From Strigamia acuminata (lineage: Eukaryota; Arthropoda; Chilopoda; Geophilomorpha; Linotaeniidae): DNA of 64,000 bases. The stretch is taken from positions 8,122,001 to 8,186,000 of the forward strand of contig OX442323.1 of NCBI GenBank assembly GCA_949358305.1, in the 5' to 3' direction. The position numbers and the translations under genes are program-made. Under the pieces are notes generated by a model that saw only the letters and a list, made by a program, of their open reading frames with translations, ran no database searches and was not told the DNA's origin. This document shows positions 46,695 through 59,800 of this stretch, one piece after another. Positions within the stretch are counted from its first letter, which is position 1, and each line of letters starts with the position of its first letter.

Positions 46695-47774
46695 TAGACA
46701 ACGTCACCACACATGCGCCGTATACAAATAGCCACATTACGCATAAAAAAAACCCAAAAAATAATAAAAATAATCCCAAAAAAAAACCAAAAAAACACCA
46801 AAACCGATGAATAAAATAACAAAATAATTTTTCCCCTCAAATTTAAAAAAAAAATAAAAAAAAAGCTACATAACAACAAATCAATACTCAATAGAGAGCA
46901 AACGAGGTCCTTTTGTCTTCTGATCACGTTTCTCCTTTCTCGGACCTGCACCGACTCTCAAAAACGATGTAAGCTTTCAATCAGGCGGGAAAACATTCGT
47001 GCACCAACTCGAGACACCTTACCAACCATCAAGCGTCCCCCATCCTCCTCGACCATTTCTTAGCAGCCTTTATTTTCCTTGCACTCATCCGAGCCAAGCC
47101 CTCGACAAACCGAATTACGTCACCCAAAGAAAAGAGGAAAAAAAAACGTCCCCACCCACAAAAACCCATTTAAACACTCGCAAACACCTCAAGCACTCAT
47201 TGTGACCACCAAAACTGAGGCGTTCCTTTGTGGGGATAGTCGCCCCCTCGTTTTACACATGGCTGGGCTAAAAGAAGGGGACGCGGGACCCGGGAGGTCA
47301 AAACCCGAGAGAAGGGGCAACAAACTGTGAATAAAAATGCGAGGAAAAGAAGGAAACAAAGATAAAGGTGTAATGTGTAAAAAGCAGCGCACGTTGTGAT
47401 GGACGCCCCGCGAGTTTGAGTTGCCGCCGAGAGAGGTTTTCCGGACCCCGAGTGAGACGCCCGCGCAACGTCGGACGCGAATGCATTTAAACGACTGCAT
47501 TTCAATGCGAGACGAGGCCCGAGCGGGCTGAGTTATGGCCAAAAACAAAGCACGAACTTCTTCCACCGCAGGGTTCAAGTGGACGGGGTCACGGGCATCC
47601 CCTTTCCCACTCCAACATCCGGTCCAAATCGTGTGACGTGCTCGCTCAACGAAAACACGAATTCGGCGCTCCAAATTTCAATTTTTTACACCTTTTTTAC
47701 ACCAAACATGCACGATGGGAATTCAGGGGTAAAAAAAATCACACAAATATTAATTATGTAATTATAAGTGTATA

Positions 47775-47996
47775 CCGTACTGTCTCGAATAAACACCCGG
47801 TGCCTATTTGAAGCCCGGCGCTTATTCAGGCCCAGCGCATATCTAAAAACACGCAGCAGTAAGGTTTGAAAATACCGTACCTTACGTTTTCAATGTATCA
47901 TTTCCCCGGTGCTTAATCGGGGCCGGCGCTAATTGATTAAAGTGCCGCAGACCCCCGGCCCCTATTGGAAACCGGCGTTAATTTGAGGCAGTAGGG
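47775..47996. mobile_element. 222-bp MITE, TA-flanked
   Basis: Left end CCGTACTGTCTCGAATAAAC, right end (inverted) CCCTACTGCCTCAAATTAAC, TA on both sides (47773-47774, 47997-47998). The interior has CCCGGCGCTTATTC-type words like the MITE at 8283-8674, so the two are members of one end-type family. Confidence 0.8.
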
Positions 47997-48000
47997 TATA

Positions 48001-48087
48001 CCGTATTTTTTCAATTTTTAAGACGCACCACATTTTCAGAGATGTTTATATCGAGAAAAAGTGCATCTTAGAATAAAAGAAATATGG
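48001..48087. mobile_element. 87-bp MITE, TA-flanked
   Basis: Left end CCGTATTTTTTCAATTTTTA, inverted right end CCATATTTCTTTTATTCTAA, with matching AAGACGCAC/AAGATGCAC inside. TA on both sides. Separated by only four bases from the previous element. Confidence 0.7.
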
Positions 48088-48117
48088 TATATACCGTATG
48101 TATACAGAATATATATA

Positions 48118-48376
48118 CCGTATTTTACCAAATAAGAGCCGCGGCTCTTATTCAAAACAGGCACTTTGAGCCGCGGCTCCAAATCGGGGGCGGCTCTAAT
48201 TCGGGGGCGGCTTTTATTTCAAATAGTGGCCAATGTCAATGTTACGTTCATTGAACGTAACATAAGCCGCGGCTACTATTCGAGGGCGGCTCTTATTTCA
48301 AGTCGCCTCTCTTAGTCGCGGCTCTTATTCGAGGGCGGCTACAATTCGAGGGCGACTCTTATTCGGTAAAATACGG
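48118..48376. mobile_element. 259-bp MITE, TA-flanked
   Basis: Terminal inverted repeats CCGTATTTTACCAAATAAGA and, inverted, CCGTATTTTACCGAATAAGA, one mismatch, with TA on both sides. The interior is built of AGCCGCGGCT and GAGGGCGGCT words. A truncated relative starts just downstream (CGTATTTTATCAATTAAGAG, 48390-48436) and another end fragment is at 60088-60130. Confidence 0.85.
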
Positions 48377-48389
48377 TATATTTATATAT

Positions 48390-48436
48390 CGTATTTTATC
48401 AATTAAGAGCCGCGGCTACCATTCGAGGGCGGCTTA
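48390..48436. mobile_element. truncated MITE end
   Basis: CGTATTTTATCAATTAAGAG then CCGCGGCTACCATTCGAGGGCGGC repeats the left end of the 48118-48376 element and then stops; no right terminus is found. Confidence 0.65.
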
Positions 48437-50168
48437 CATGATACAACTAAGGTGGCACATTTGGTACCTTGCTAAATACACAATTGTAAATGGAAATAAA
48501 ACATACGATGCAATATTTAAATAAGCACTTAATCGGTAAAATACCGGCGCTAATAGTTTTGTCGTATCGGCTTTTGTTCCTTCTTCAGTTATCATGAATC
48601 CATGTATACACACACATACAAATAACATGAACAAGCTCCTCCCTAACCAAAAGACGTGTTAGCCATTTAGATATAATCACATTTGTAATAAACTTTGTTG
48701 CCTGGTAAATTTTAAACCAAAATAGCGTTCCGTCTCCAAATCTTTTACCAAAAAGGTGTTCCGGAAAGTTTCGAAGAATTACTTCTACCCCTGGATGGAA
48801 TCCACCAGGGGTGACATCATTCAAAATGACACTAGAGGGCTCTTCTTACCTTTAGAGTGTCCCTTTGTGCTGGATATTTTATTCCTTTCGTTTTAATCCT
48901 CGTGGCACCCCATTTTTGGGAATTTACAGCGTCTAATAAAATCTATCCCTATAAAACAAAATGGTGGCGTTACAACTTTTGTTCGAGGGGGTAAAGTTTT
49001 TCGGGCGAAAAGAGTGAAAAGAGTGAAAAACGTGTCGAGAAAATACAAGAGAGTTGCACTTAAGAGAATTAAATTGTTTGAAACGAGTTTCTTCACCTTG
49101 TATCGTAATTACCGCAACTGGTGGACACCTAGAAAACCCAATCAGCTTCGCAGACGAGAGACGACGACTGCAACTTGGAAAATTGCACAACGTTTCATCT
49201 CTTTCCCCGACTCAACCCTTACTCTACTACACCACCAAATTTCATTACTCCACTACAACCTCATTTGCATATAAACCCGCCACTTTTCCCTTCATCCGTG
49301 CACTGTTTCTTGTAGCGAGGTTCATTAATTAAATATTGATTTTCAAAAGAAAAATCCTACACGACCGAATACCGAAAAACCGCACACGACCGACAACACA
49401 TGGCTCATTAAATTTTATAATAACAATTATACAATTAATAACACCAACAAAAACCCCATTTTACACAAAAATCGAAAAATCCTCCATTTTTTTTTGCGTT
49501 TTCATTTAAATTAGGTTATCTAGTGATGCAACTGGGGGGAGAAATTCAAGGGACGGGGGTGCATCGAGTGAAAAGTGTGACCGCGTCTAGGTGGAGTGGG
49601 AGTACAAGGAGCCAAATTGGATAAGCTGGCTTCTTTGGCCAGGGCCACAGCCGACACCAAATGGGATTTGAGACCGCGAGAGAGGGCGACCAGCTTAATT
49701 CACTGATGATTCACACACGATTCTTGCTGCCACCAGGGGGAGGGAGGGACGACATTCAAGACACAAAAAACACCAAACGGCGCTACACACACACGTCAAA
49801 ACTTCGTGTTTACAAACAAAAATATCGACAAAACACTTTTTTTTCAACCTTCTTTTTTCGCTTGGTCAAAGCGTTATTCCATCGAGATTGACACAAAAAA
49901 AAAAATTCCTTCATCAAATATTCATGGACATTTGAATTTTCAATGCCCCCTCGAGCAACAAGCCCAGAAATAACTGTCATCGCTCAAACAACTCCAATCG
50001 AAATGTATTTCAACCCTTTAATTCACTCCTCCAAGAAAAACGCGAGAAAAAAGGCCAAAAAAAAAAAACCGAGACGAACCTCGGGTCGATTTTTTCGCGT
50101 TTCTAAATTCACCTCACGCGTTCGCTCCCGTTCGAGGGAGTCGGAGCAACCCCCGAGACGCCACTGAC

Positions 50169-50262
50169 CTCCGTTGGAGACCTCCCACCTACGACCCCAC
50201 GCGTTCGCTTCCCCAGCCATCACAAGATCACACGATACGAAGATGAGCAAGATGCTGCACAT
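50169..50262 (-). CDS. possible secreted-protein initiator exon
   Basis: Minus-strand ATG at 50260-50262 opens MCSILLIFVSCDLVMAGEA, a hydrophobic stretch like a signal peptide, followed by NAWGRRWEVSNGG and a GTCAGT donor at 50168. The VSNGG(Q)W motif, if read on through the donor, recalls vitelline-membrane-outer-layer (VMO-I) type repeats, but that is a seven-residue resemblance. No downstream exon was found. The reading frame stays open past the donor as well. Confidence 0.22.
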
Positions 50263-53200
50263 GCGCACGCCGGCGAGAGTCGGTGATGAGGAGGGGAATA
50301 AAAGAGAGAAAGAGGGGCTAAATTAGGGGGTGTGATGCACCTTCCACCTCCTTTCCGTTTCTGCATATCGATCCCCCTGATCGATTGTGCCGCGCATGCG
50401 CCCGAGTTTCACGCCCTCGCTGAGCCGGGCGATTTCGGCGCGCGCGTGCGGCACGTGACGCCCGTTGTGTTCCGTGCGCGCGCCTCGCGTTAATCCCGCA
50501 GCGCACGTGATGGACGCAAAATGAAGTTTATTCGCCGGGACAAAAGAAAAACTCGGCGCCCGCCCCTCCCCTCCGCTCCGCCGTCATCAAACTCTGATAA
50601 GGCACCGCCAATTCACTCGCTAAACCCTTTGTGCACCCACCAAAATCCAAATGAACAACACAATGCGGCTCGCGGACCCCAAGCACCCAACTTATGAAAT
50701 TCCTGGCTTGGTCAGCGATGGAGAAATGCTCGGAACGTTGTTTTCTGTCAATCAAGCCGGCAAACTCGCTGCGAGGCTCGTGATTTAAGCGAAAAGGAGT
50801 GTTGGGGGGGAGACGGGGGGATGAGACGACGCAATATGACGGTTCTCATTAAGATGCAGCAGCTCCGCAGGGCGTAATCAACCATTAATTAGCCTGGGAT
50901 TAGAAAGGGTGCCTGCCTTTATAGTACCCTGATACATCGATATCAGGGATTGCACATCACCACGAGGGGACTTAACCCTTTGACTAACAAACTCCTCCTC
51001 ACTCACACGAAACCTTAATCTGTCTCTCTTTTAATCTCTCTGTCTACTTGTTCCTTAATCTCAAATGTTAATGCGCACAAACAACTTGGAATAAATGGCG
51101 CCGACATTTCCGTTTTTCTTTACAATTTCTTCGCATTTCTTCGAATTAATTTCAATTTTTTTGTAATTTTTTCTCCGATTTTCGTCGATTTTGTTTCAAT
51201 TGCGGTTAATTTCGGCTTCGGGGATGAAATTTTCGCGTTTTTTCCTGTCGGATGTGAAGGAATCGGTGAAAGGGAGAATAAAAGAAAGAAAGAACAGCAG
51301 AAAATGACGCTGGGACGATTGATGGCCGTCACGCACGCGCGCGGCTTCATATGGACGGCGACGCTCGCGCCCTGGCCACGGAACATGCATCACCATTCTG
51401 CGGCTGATTGTGTCATCCTGCGAACGTGCGGATGGCGGCAAAAGAGACTCTCGAGCCGACCCCCAACCCATAAAAATGCGCATTATGCAATAAATTACAC
51501 TTTTCTTGCCTTACGTCACTCCCACACATCCTCGACCGAACCGTCCCTTCTAAAATATGGCCGCCCGACCACAAAACTATTTCATTTTTTCATTTTAATT
51601 TTTTTTTTTCCATTTCATTTTATTTTAGAAAATCGCAGAACAAGAAGAAAAAGTTGCGACGCTCAACTTGTGGAAATGTGATGTAAGGGATTTCCCCCAT
51701 TCCTCGCCTAAGTCTGGGAGATGCTCCAATTAACACTTAAAACATTAAACCGAATGCAAATGTCGTCTCCTGATAAAACCAAGGCAACTGGAAACGAACA
51801 CACTCAACGAGATAACCAATAATGCCTTGCTAATTAAGGCAACATGGCGACCGACAAATTCAACACTAAGCACTAAAGAACCTCAAAAAAAAAAAAAACC
51901 AAAAAAAAACCAAAAAAAAACCAAAAAAAAAACCAAAAAAAAAATATTGACGACTTAAGACAAAAGCGAAAAGGGTTTTATTCCCAAACAAATTACCCTC
52001 GACCATTTTTAATGTGTTTATGTGGCCCGGGGTGCCAATTAGGCAGAAAAAACGGGCAAAGATAATTAGACAGGAACGCACATCAAATGGAATTCCGTCA
52101 AAACGATACCCACCATTCAAACCGAGGGTGTGTTCCCAGCACCAATCACAACAGCGCACAATTCCTCCACATCGCACAATGATAAACCGAGCCATTAAAA
52201 CGCATTCCTCCGCAAAGTGAAGACAAGTGTCCGTCGGTTCGCTCGGTCAAACCTGAGGCGCATTTGTCAAGGGCCACTACATACCCGTCGTCACGTGTAC
52301 CCAGTAAAAAAAGAGGCTTTTCCAGCAGCACAAAACAATATATAACACTGCCAGGAATGCGTCTGGCCGAGGACAATAACAATAATTCAAAATGGAGGAG
52401 GCAGCGGCCCTCACATTCACTGAATATAAATAAGTTACAAGATCCCCTAAAGATATCCAAAAAGGGAGAAATTGAAGAATAAAAAAAAAGTTTCAATATC
52501 ATTTTTTTTTTCTATGATACAATGTATCAAGTAGTTATAAAAGTGGTTGGAGGGCATTATACCACGAAGAACACCTTGAGATATATAAATAATAAATATC
52601 CATAGAGGAAGGAAGGGAAGAAAAAAAGGTGTATGAAAATGAAGCTTCAAGTCGAGTAAATTGTATACTGCGAGTTGTAACCTCGTTGTAACGAAGTCGG
52701 GGTTTTCTCGTGGCGGAATTCGTACAAGCGGGGTTCTTTTTCAGAAGGACCACGCTCCAGCGAGCGAGGTAGGGGCGCCTGGGAGTTGGCACGAGGTGGG
52801 GAGGGCTGTGACGCGTGCATGTAACACTCTGGTGTGAAGGAGCGATCACTCACACACTAATAGCACCGAGTGAGACGCAATGTGACAGTTTGTCGACCGG
52901 TCAATTCCCAAAAAAAAAAAAAAAATTATTTAATTTTTTTTTTTAATTATTAAAATTAAAATATTAATGACGACTTCGCAAGTCAAAATGTGCGAGTGTA
53001 TAGGACAGAAAATGACGTCATTTTTGTTTTAAAATTGAAGTAAAACACAAATATTTTTATTTTTGAACGCAGCTACTGGTTTTATAAATATTGAATTATT
53101 ATAATTTTTTTTTTTTTAAATTTGGGGTCGCTAAATGGGAATTGCGGGTTGCACACCCACTTGCACCTGTTGTATTGAATTAAAGTTAAAAGTCATTTTC

Positions 53201-55654
53201 GGTTTATTGTTGGTTAGGGGTCGGGAATATATGGATATTTGAGTCTAATTTATGGTAGGAAAAAGTGAAGGATTTTTTTTTTTTTTATATTTATATATTG
53301 AGGGGGTGATTGAAGTCTGTCCCCTTCCCCCTTCCCCCATTAATACTTGCATACCATAAAAAAAAGCCTTCAGACAAGAAACGTACAAAGGGACCTCGAA
53401 AAGGAGTTTCAAGCACGTGGTTCCTTTAAAATTCTGTTATTAAAAATTCCCCAAATTCTAATAAAAAAAAGACACAAAATTACATTTCATTTTTTCATTT
53501 TTTCTTTTTATAAAAAAGTGAGAAAAAAAATTTTCTAGAAGCGCCAGAATCTAAAAATGTAGAAAAACAGGGATTTTAAGGTCAGGTCAACACCGGTCAG
53601 TTGATACGCCACGTGGACACACTTAAGCTCCCATCCGTTGCCCTCTCTTCCACAATTGTATACAATATCCAACGGTTTGACGAGCGCAAAATGGTTTCTA
53701 CAGTGCACTCATAAAACAATAGATCCGAGGGACAAGAGAGGAAAAAAAAAAAAACCTTTCACTGAGAAATCACCTCGCAGCCTCCGTACAACGAAGAACC
53801 TTCGCCCATCGACCCCCGCACCCCACCCTCCGGAGCCCACCGGTCATCCGAACCCATTGACAAACACAATTCCATCACGACTCCTCCAAAGTGCGCGCGA
53901 CACCAATTAAATCCAAACGCGCGCTTCGTTCTAACGAGGTCCGAATCTGATGGATCCCGGGTCCTCGGCCATCTGCCTCTCTTTTTCCCCCGGGGAAAGC
54001 GACTGACCAATAAAACGAGACGGGGAATCTCGGTTCCATTTCGTTACGTGCCACCGACTACGTGACTGACCATTGTCCACTCCTACACCTATTTTTATAT
54101 ATATAGAAACAAACTGTGGTTTTTTCCTTCCTTTTTCTTCAAAGTTAGTGGAAACGCGAGTGGGCGTTCGTTCGTTCGCTTCTGACCCGTGAACGGCGAG
54201 TTGGCGAGGCCACGAATTACCGTTGGTCACACACGTTCGATTTTAGCAGCCACCATCATCTTATTTTCCACTGAAAAGAGCTTTTGATTGGCGGATTGAT
54301 GATGGTAGTGAATTCGGCTCGGCGGTGCCTTTGCAGTCCCCGTCCCTCCCCCCGCCTCGTGCAATTTGCGAACGCGCGATGGAGAAATGAAAACGACACA
54401 AACTCGTGCTGCTTGTACGTGCAATTTTTGACTTCGTAATTCCACTCCCCGCCCCCAATTCACCGAACTCAAATTGAATAAGTAAAAAAATAAAAATGCA
54501 TCAAAGAACCGGAACCAAAGAGTTAGAAAAAATAAATAATAAAATAATAAAAATTCACCCCCCCCCCCTCCATCCCCCCGGTCCCTGCCCCCCTTAGTCC
54601 TTCCCCACGCCGTCTTCCGGGAGAAAAATCCTCTTCACATTCGGATATTACGAGAAATCATTTCCACTTCCCCGGAAATGACCTGGGTCCACGAGTGCCG
54701 ATACTTCAAACCCAGCACTGCAGGAGATTCGGTCCACGCAGCGACAAGACCAAACCGGAAATGACGTCTCTCAGACAACATCAATCACCACAAATTTCCC
54801 GCCCCAATATATCCCAATATATCCGCGTGTTATTTCCTATTGATTCATTGTTCTGTGCGCTGATTGGATGACAGCAATCGCGTGTCACGCATTGCTTGCC
54901 AACAAAGCACGATTGTTACCCGTTGTCATCCCAGAATACAGTGCGTAACAAATGTAAAACTTGGTCTTGACTTTATCAATTGTCCCGTATTGTTCTCCGT
55001 CCCTCCCTTCATTCTGACGTCACTTCCGTCACTCGCTACTGCGTCAAAAGAAGTTTCACTTAAAAAACATACCTCATGACGTCACATTGAAAAATCCATT
55101 TCAATTCCCCCCTCCCAATCGAACCCCCTGCTAAATTAAGTCAGTGTCGAACCGGCTAATTAGCAACGCCGCAGGACCGAGGGTATTTCAAAGTGCACCC
55201 TGGGACGCAGCAGCAGGCGACAATGCAACCCGTGGGTCATGTGATTGGCCGTGTGGACAGGACGCTCGCAAAGAATGAAATGTCGCCTAATTATTTGCAC
55301 GTTTTCTTATTTCTTTGAATTCGCGCGATAAAAGGATTGTGGGAATTGGAAAATAGAGAAATAAGAGACGGGAAATGGTGGATTGGAATTGGGAAAACAG
55401 TTTGTATGCAGAGCGAGGCACTGTGGGTATAATTTGCTTAAAGGAATTCGGTCCACAATGTATACCTGGAGACTCGTTTGCACAAGCCACCGTGTGTAGA
55501 CGCTAAAAGATATTTCTCCGGCAATAAATGGAGAAAGAGAAAAGGGAGAGAGCGAAAGGATATTGAAAATCTCTTAAATCGATACACGTATTGCTTGATA
55601 AACAATATTGGCCAATTACACGTCTTAGCACACGCCTCATTTAAATGCGTTTAT

Positions 55655-55710
55655 CGATTTTCGATTTTCGAATTTTTCGAATTTTTCGAATTTTTCGAAT
55701 TTTCGAAATT
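55655..55710. repeat. short TTTTTCGAA tandem repeat
   Basis: About five 10-bp copies of CGAATTTTTC, self-complementary at each TTCGAA. Confidence 0.8.
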
Positions 55711-58700
55711 TTTTTTTTGGAAATATACATTTTTAAGAGATGTAATAATGTGAAATTTGTAGTTTTTCTCCGAAATTGAAAGAAAAAAGAAAAGAAAAAG
55801 AAAAAAAAGATAAAAACGCAAAAGGAATAAAAATGAGATGGTCTAATTTTTTCTTTTGTCGAATTGTAAATCGATGAACCCATCCGGAAATGGACTTTGG
55901 AAATAAAAGAAAAAGTATATTATAAGATATTTGCATTTTAGACACAATAATTAATAAAAAAAAATGAAATATTGCGGTAATTAATTAAAAAGGTTGAGAG
56001 TTCGTGCTGTGTACATACATAAAGAAAAAGAAAACATTCGTTTTATTTATTTACTTTTTATTTATTTCTTTTAAATCCTTTTCAAATTAAATAAATAAAT
56101 AATTGATTAATTATATACTTTGATTAATTAAATTTCAAATAATTTTCAACTCCGTGTCAGTTTTTTCGCTGCAAAAGGCGTCTGTAGTCAGACAAGGTGT
56201 TAGTAACAGGATATTTGAATCATCACAAGAGATAATTAAGTGCGGAATACATGAATGAATTTATCATCGACATTGCGTTAATGATTGCTAACGACTTGTT
56301 CCATTTTAAAAAAATAAAATAAAAATTATTTAAAAAAAAAAAAAAATTCGATTCACCATTAAAAAAAAAAAAAAAAAAAAAAAATAATCATTTCAACTGC
56401 CATCATCTTCCATTTTACATTTTCCATCTCTCTTAAAAAGCAGGCGCCGAGTGATTAGAAAAATCAACCAATGAATCATTCATTTGCGAGGCAGCTGTTA
56501 TCACTGTTGCCATGGAAACCAATCACTATATAAAAATTTATTTTAAAATAATTTTTTTTTTTTTTTTTAAAAATGGGTGTTGGTGAGTTTTTCCACCTGT
56601 ATACGCCCTCCTCCCAAATCCACCTGTGTGACCACTCCCTCGATTCAAAAAACCGCAAACAAAAGAACAATAAAAAAAGAAAAAAGTCCCTCAAACATAA
56701 AATTCTCGTCCAAACCCAAATTAGTCCCCGCGTTGGCGCGTTCCACACCTCAATCGCCGTCCCAGTGAATATGTGGCCAACGTGCAACAGTTTCGCGGTG
56801 TTGCAAAGACGATATTGATCTTCAGAGACTCATTACGAATAAAGGATGAAGCTATGCAATATGTGTGCACAAAAGAGCGAGAAACCCGTACGCGCATGCG
56901 CAATGGGTGCATGGCCAAAGGGAGAGAAGACTCAAGAGTCAATTAGGAATGGGAAATGAGAGGATAAGTGGGTTTCCCGTGAGGCTTGATCAATGATGAA
57001 TTAAGAAATTGTGTTACGAGTTAAGCAAAAGACGAACGCGCAACGCACAAAACTATTTGCCATTGTAATCAAAGATTGGTCGCTAACGCTGCGGCTCGCT
57101 TGATGAGTGGAGTGACGTCGCGTTCAGTCTGACTCGAATCTGGCAACGACATTATCGATATCGACGTTGTCACATTTCAAGAGAGGAGTGTCGAAGAGAG
57201 AGAGACTCAGAGAGGTGGCATTGCGTTCGTCCTCATCTCGCTTCGTTTAATACGTTTATGGTGTAATTGACCGCGTTCTCTGTTCTGGATCCAGCACCAG
57301 ATTGGCTCGGGGCAAATGCTGTTATCCGTCAATTACGATTGTGTCAATCAAACCTCGCACCGGCTTCCAGATTAGAGTGACGCGCACGCGCCAAATTCAC
57401 CACCTCCCCCTTGCCGCGCTCACGGCACAAATGTCGACAGTTGAGACACAAACCCCCCCCCATGCCCCCCCATCTTCGTCTCATCCCTCGGTACACACAC
57501 TCGAGAAAAATCAGAAAAAAAAACTCGATACAACGAATTTTTTTAATTTTTTTTTTCTTACAAATTTCCCAACACTAATTAACTTTCCCAATTTTTTCCC
57601 TTCGCCGGGAATTAAAGGGAAATGCGACGGGGAAAAAGCGTTCAATTTACGGCGTCCGCCTTGGGCCACCGTCGAATTACGACTCGGGTCCAATCATCAT
57701 CAATTTGAATCATTAACGAGAAACAAATATTTTATTCCACTCGGACTCGCTCGACGCAACCCAAGACGGGGTCGATTCGAGGGGGGTGTGATTAACAGCG
57801 CCCCCCGTGGCCACAGTCAAAACACAAACTGTCTGGCCGGCCAAAAAGTTCATTAAAAGCGAGAAATTATCGCCGGCGAAATTCCCTTCCTCGCTCGTAA
57901 ACAAAAAGGCGACGGAAAAGAGGCAGAAACGCGTCAATTGTGCGACGGGGGAGAAAGGAAAAAGAAGGAGGCGGGCAACGAGTGGGTCAGAAGTCGACGA
58001 CGGGTCGCAGCGTTGCAGAAACAAAGCCGACAAAAGAATCGACGCACGCACGCGATCAATCTGCGAGTCCCCTCGCACAAAAGGGACCGGAGGGGTCAAG
58101 AATGGATGCCATCTGGCGCGACTTAGCAGTTCCATTCCCCACAGACAACCCACGACTGACTTCACACCGAGAAAAAACAAACAAATAAACCTAAAAACCA
58201 AAAAACAAACAAAATCGCCATTTCGGGTCGTTTTAAGCCGTTTTAAGTCGTTTTAACCCAACTTTTTCAACTTTTGGGTGTGCTAGGTGTGTTTCCCCCC
58301 CTCGTCCCCACCCGGGACGGGCAATTTCAAGCCAGAGGGCGCATGAAAAGCCAGATGAAAAGACCCCATTGCAATATAATCTGAAAACAGCTTTTTGCTA
58401 TTGTCCTCTCGGTCATCAATCACACGTAGATGACACCAATACGGAACGAGGGAAAGTGGAAACAGGACGTGAGGGTGGGGGTAGGCAAGGGCAGTGTGTG
58501 TGCGTGTTGAGGGGAGAAAGGGGGCAGCCAAAGAGAGGCGAGGAGGAGATATCAAACTCAACAGCCCCAGCGCCACTGCTGCTGGGCAACACGTCCGGAA
58601 GTGTCCGCTGCACAACACGCCCAACGCCAAAGACAAAGAGCCGGGGGTTCGTATGTAGAGACGCACGTGGCGACAACCTCCAGTAGGCGGCTCCACGTGG

Positions 58701-59630
58701 GAAAGACGTGGGGCTAGACAAAGAGTGCGCACGCGCATGGGACGCACCAAAAGCCGAACCACACAGACGCACCGGGAAGGCGTTGGTGCTGCATTTAAAG
58801 CCCGCACCCACTAATGGGCTCAGGCACCTTGCCATCAAATCCCACCACCCCCACCCACACCCCTGCACGTGCACTGTATTAATCTCCTCTATTTTACACT
58901 CTCCGACGCTTTATTTCTTCGAGCAAATGTTTGCGAATCCATTTCCACGCGCCAAATTAAATATTGTTGTTAAAGTTTTGCGCGTGTTTGTTTTTATTTT
59001 TTAAATTTAAATAAAAATTATTTATAAAAAAAAAAAATATAAAAATATAAAAAAAAAAAGATGGCAGCTTTAAGTCTTATCTGTTTTTCCAGAATCCTCA
59101 GGCGGTCTATAACTCTGATCCTAGTTTGGGTATCTTTCTTTTCCCTTCCCCTGTAAAAGAAGGGGGAAGTGGGTGGTGGGTTTTTCCGTGCCCGTGGCAG
59201 TTTCATTTGTGTGAGACGCGTGAGATTCTAATTTCAAAGTAACGGCAGCTCTGGGCTCCAGTCTCAGATAGGCCTCGTTTCTAATCTTGACGAACGCAGA
59301 TACGAAAAAAAAAAAAAAAAAAAAAAAATTTAAAACCCCCCCCTCAAAAAAAAAATTTAAATCCATACGACTATCCATCGACCCCCAGAAAAATATTTTT
59401 TAAAAAGATAAACAAAGATCTGATGAGAGAAAACCCCGTTAGAGCGAATTTTCCAGAGTGAAATATCGTGGACATCAGCGCGCGTATCGATAAGACGAAA
59501 AGGAAGTGGAAAATGAGAGATGATGTGGGTGGGTGGAAGGGGGGGGCATGAAGGGAGTATAGTTGGTTGCCCCGGTGGCCACACCGCAACACGTAGTTGG
59601 GATATCGATCACTGCCCGCCATGTCACAAC

Positions 59631-59733
59631 TAATGCTTCAAGCTGACTAAAATCCAGCGTGACGTTCATATTTGGGTGCGCGTGAAAAATGAGCCACGGG
59701 TCTGTGCCCGCGCAACTCGACCGACTCGCGTTC
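59631..59733 (-). CDS. unassigned frame with CUB-like spacing
   Basis: Minus-strand frame NASRSSCAGTDPWLIFHAHP, then NMNVTLDFSQLEAL. The spacing W-x-I...P...V-x-L-x-F resembles the middle of a CUB domain (extracellular beta-sandwich), but the Cys-to-Trp distance is too long and the rest of the domain is missing. The AG upstream lacks a pyrimidine tract. It could easily be chance. Confidence 0.12.
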
Positions 59734-59800
59734 CTAATACTCTCCATCACAACAAGTTACTTTCATTTGTCCACACACATTTTTTTTCTAATTAAAATAC

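Larger units (their letters stand above)
43396..47774. other. non-coding stretch with weak exon-like frames
   Basis: No assignable gene. Noted but weak: minus 44480-44616 (see separate entry), minus 46608-46694 (see separate entry), and a 51-nt minus piece at about 45211-45260 (GKEPRTGGGGERKNIVL) between an AG and a GTAAGG site. Poly(A)/poly(T) tracts and CpG-rich blocks alternate. Confidence 0.45.
48437..59800. other. non-coding stretch with weak exon-like frames
   Basis: No gene can be assigned. Two frames worth noting have separate entries (50169-50262 and 59631-59733). Short tandem TTCGAATTT repeats lie at 55670-55710, and long poly(A)/poly(T) tracts at 56330-56385. ETS/CRE-like composites are at 54755-54768 and 55015-55028. 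Confidence 0.45.

Noticed and set aside
57302-57856. 184-codon plus-strand open frame
   Set aside because: Contains homopolymer-derived runs (NFFNFFFL, KKK) and no domain; overlapping frames are open too.
58283-58874. Overlapping 174- and 152-codon minus-strand frames
   Set aside because: Two different minus frames are open through the same GC-rich DNA, neither resembles a known protein, and no splice pattern supports either.
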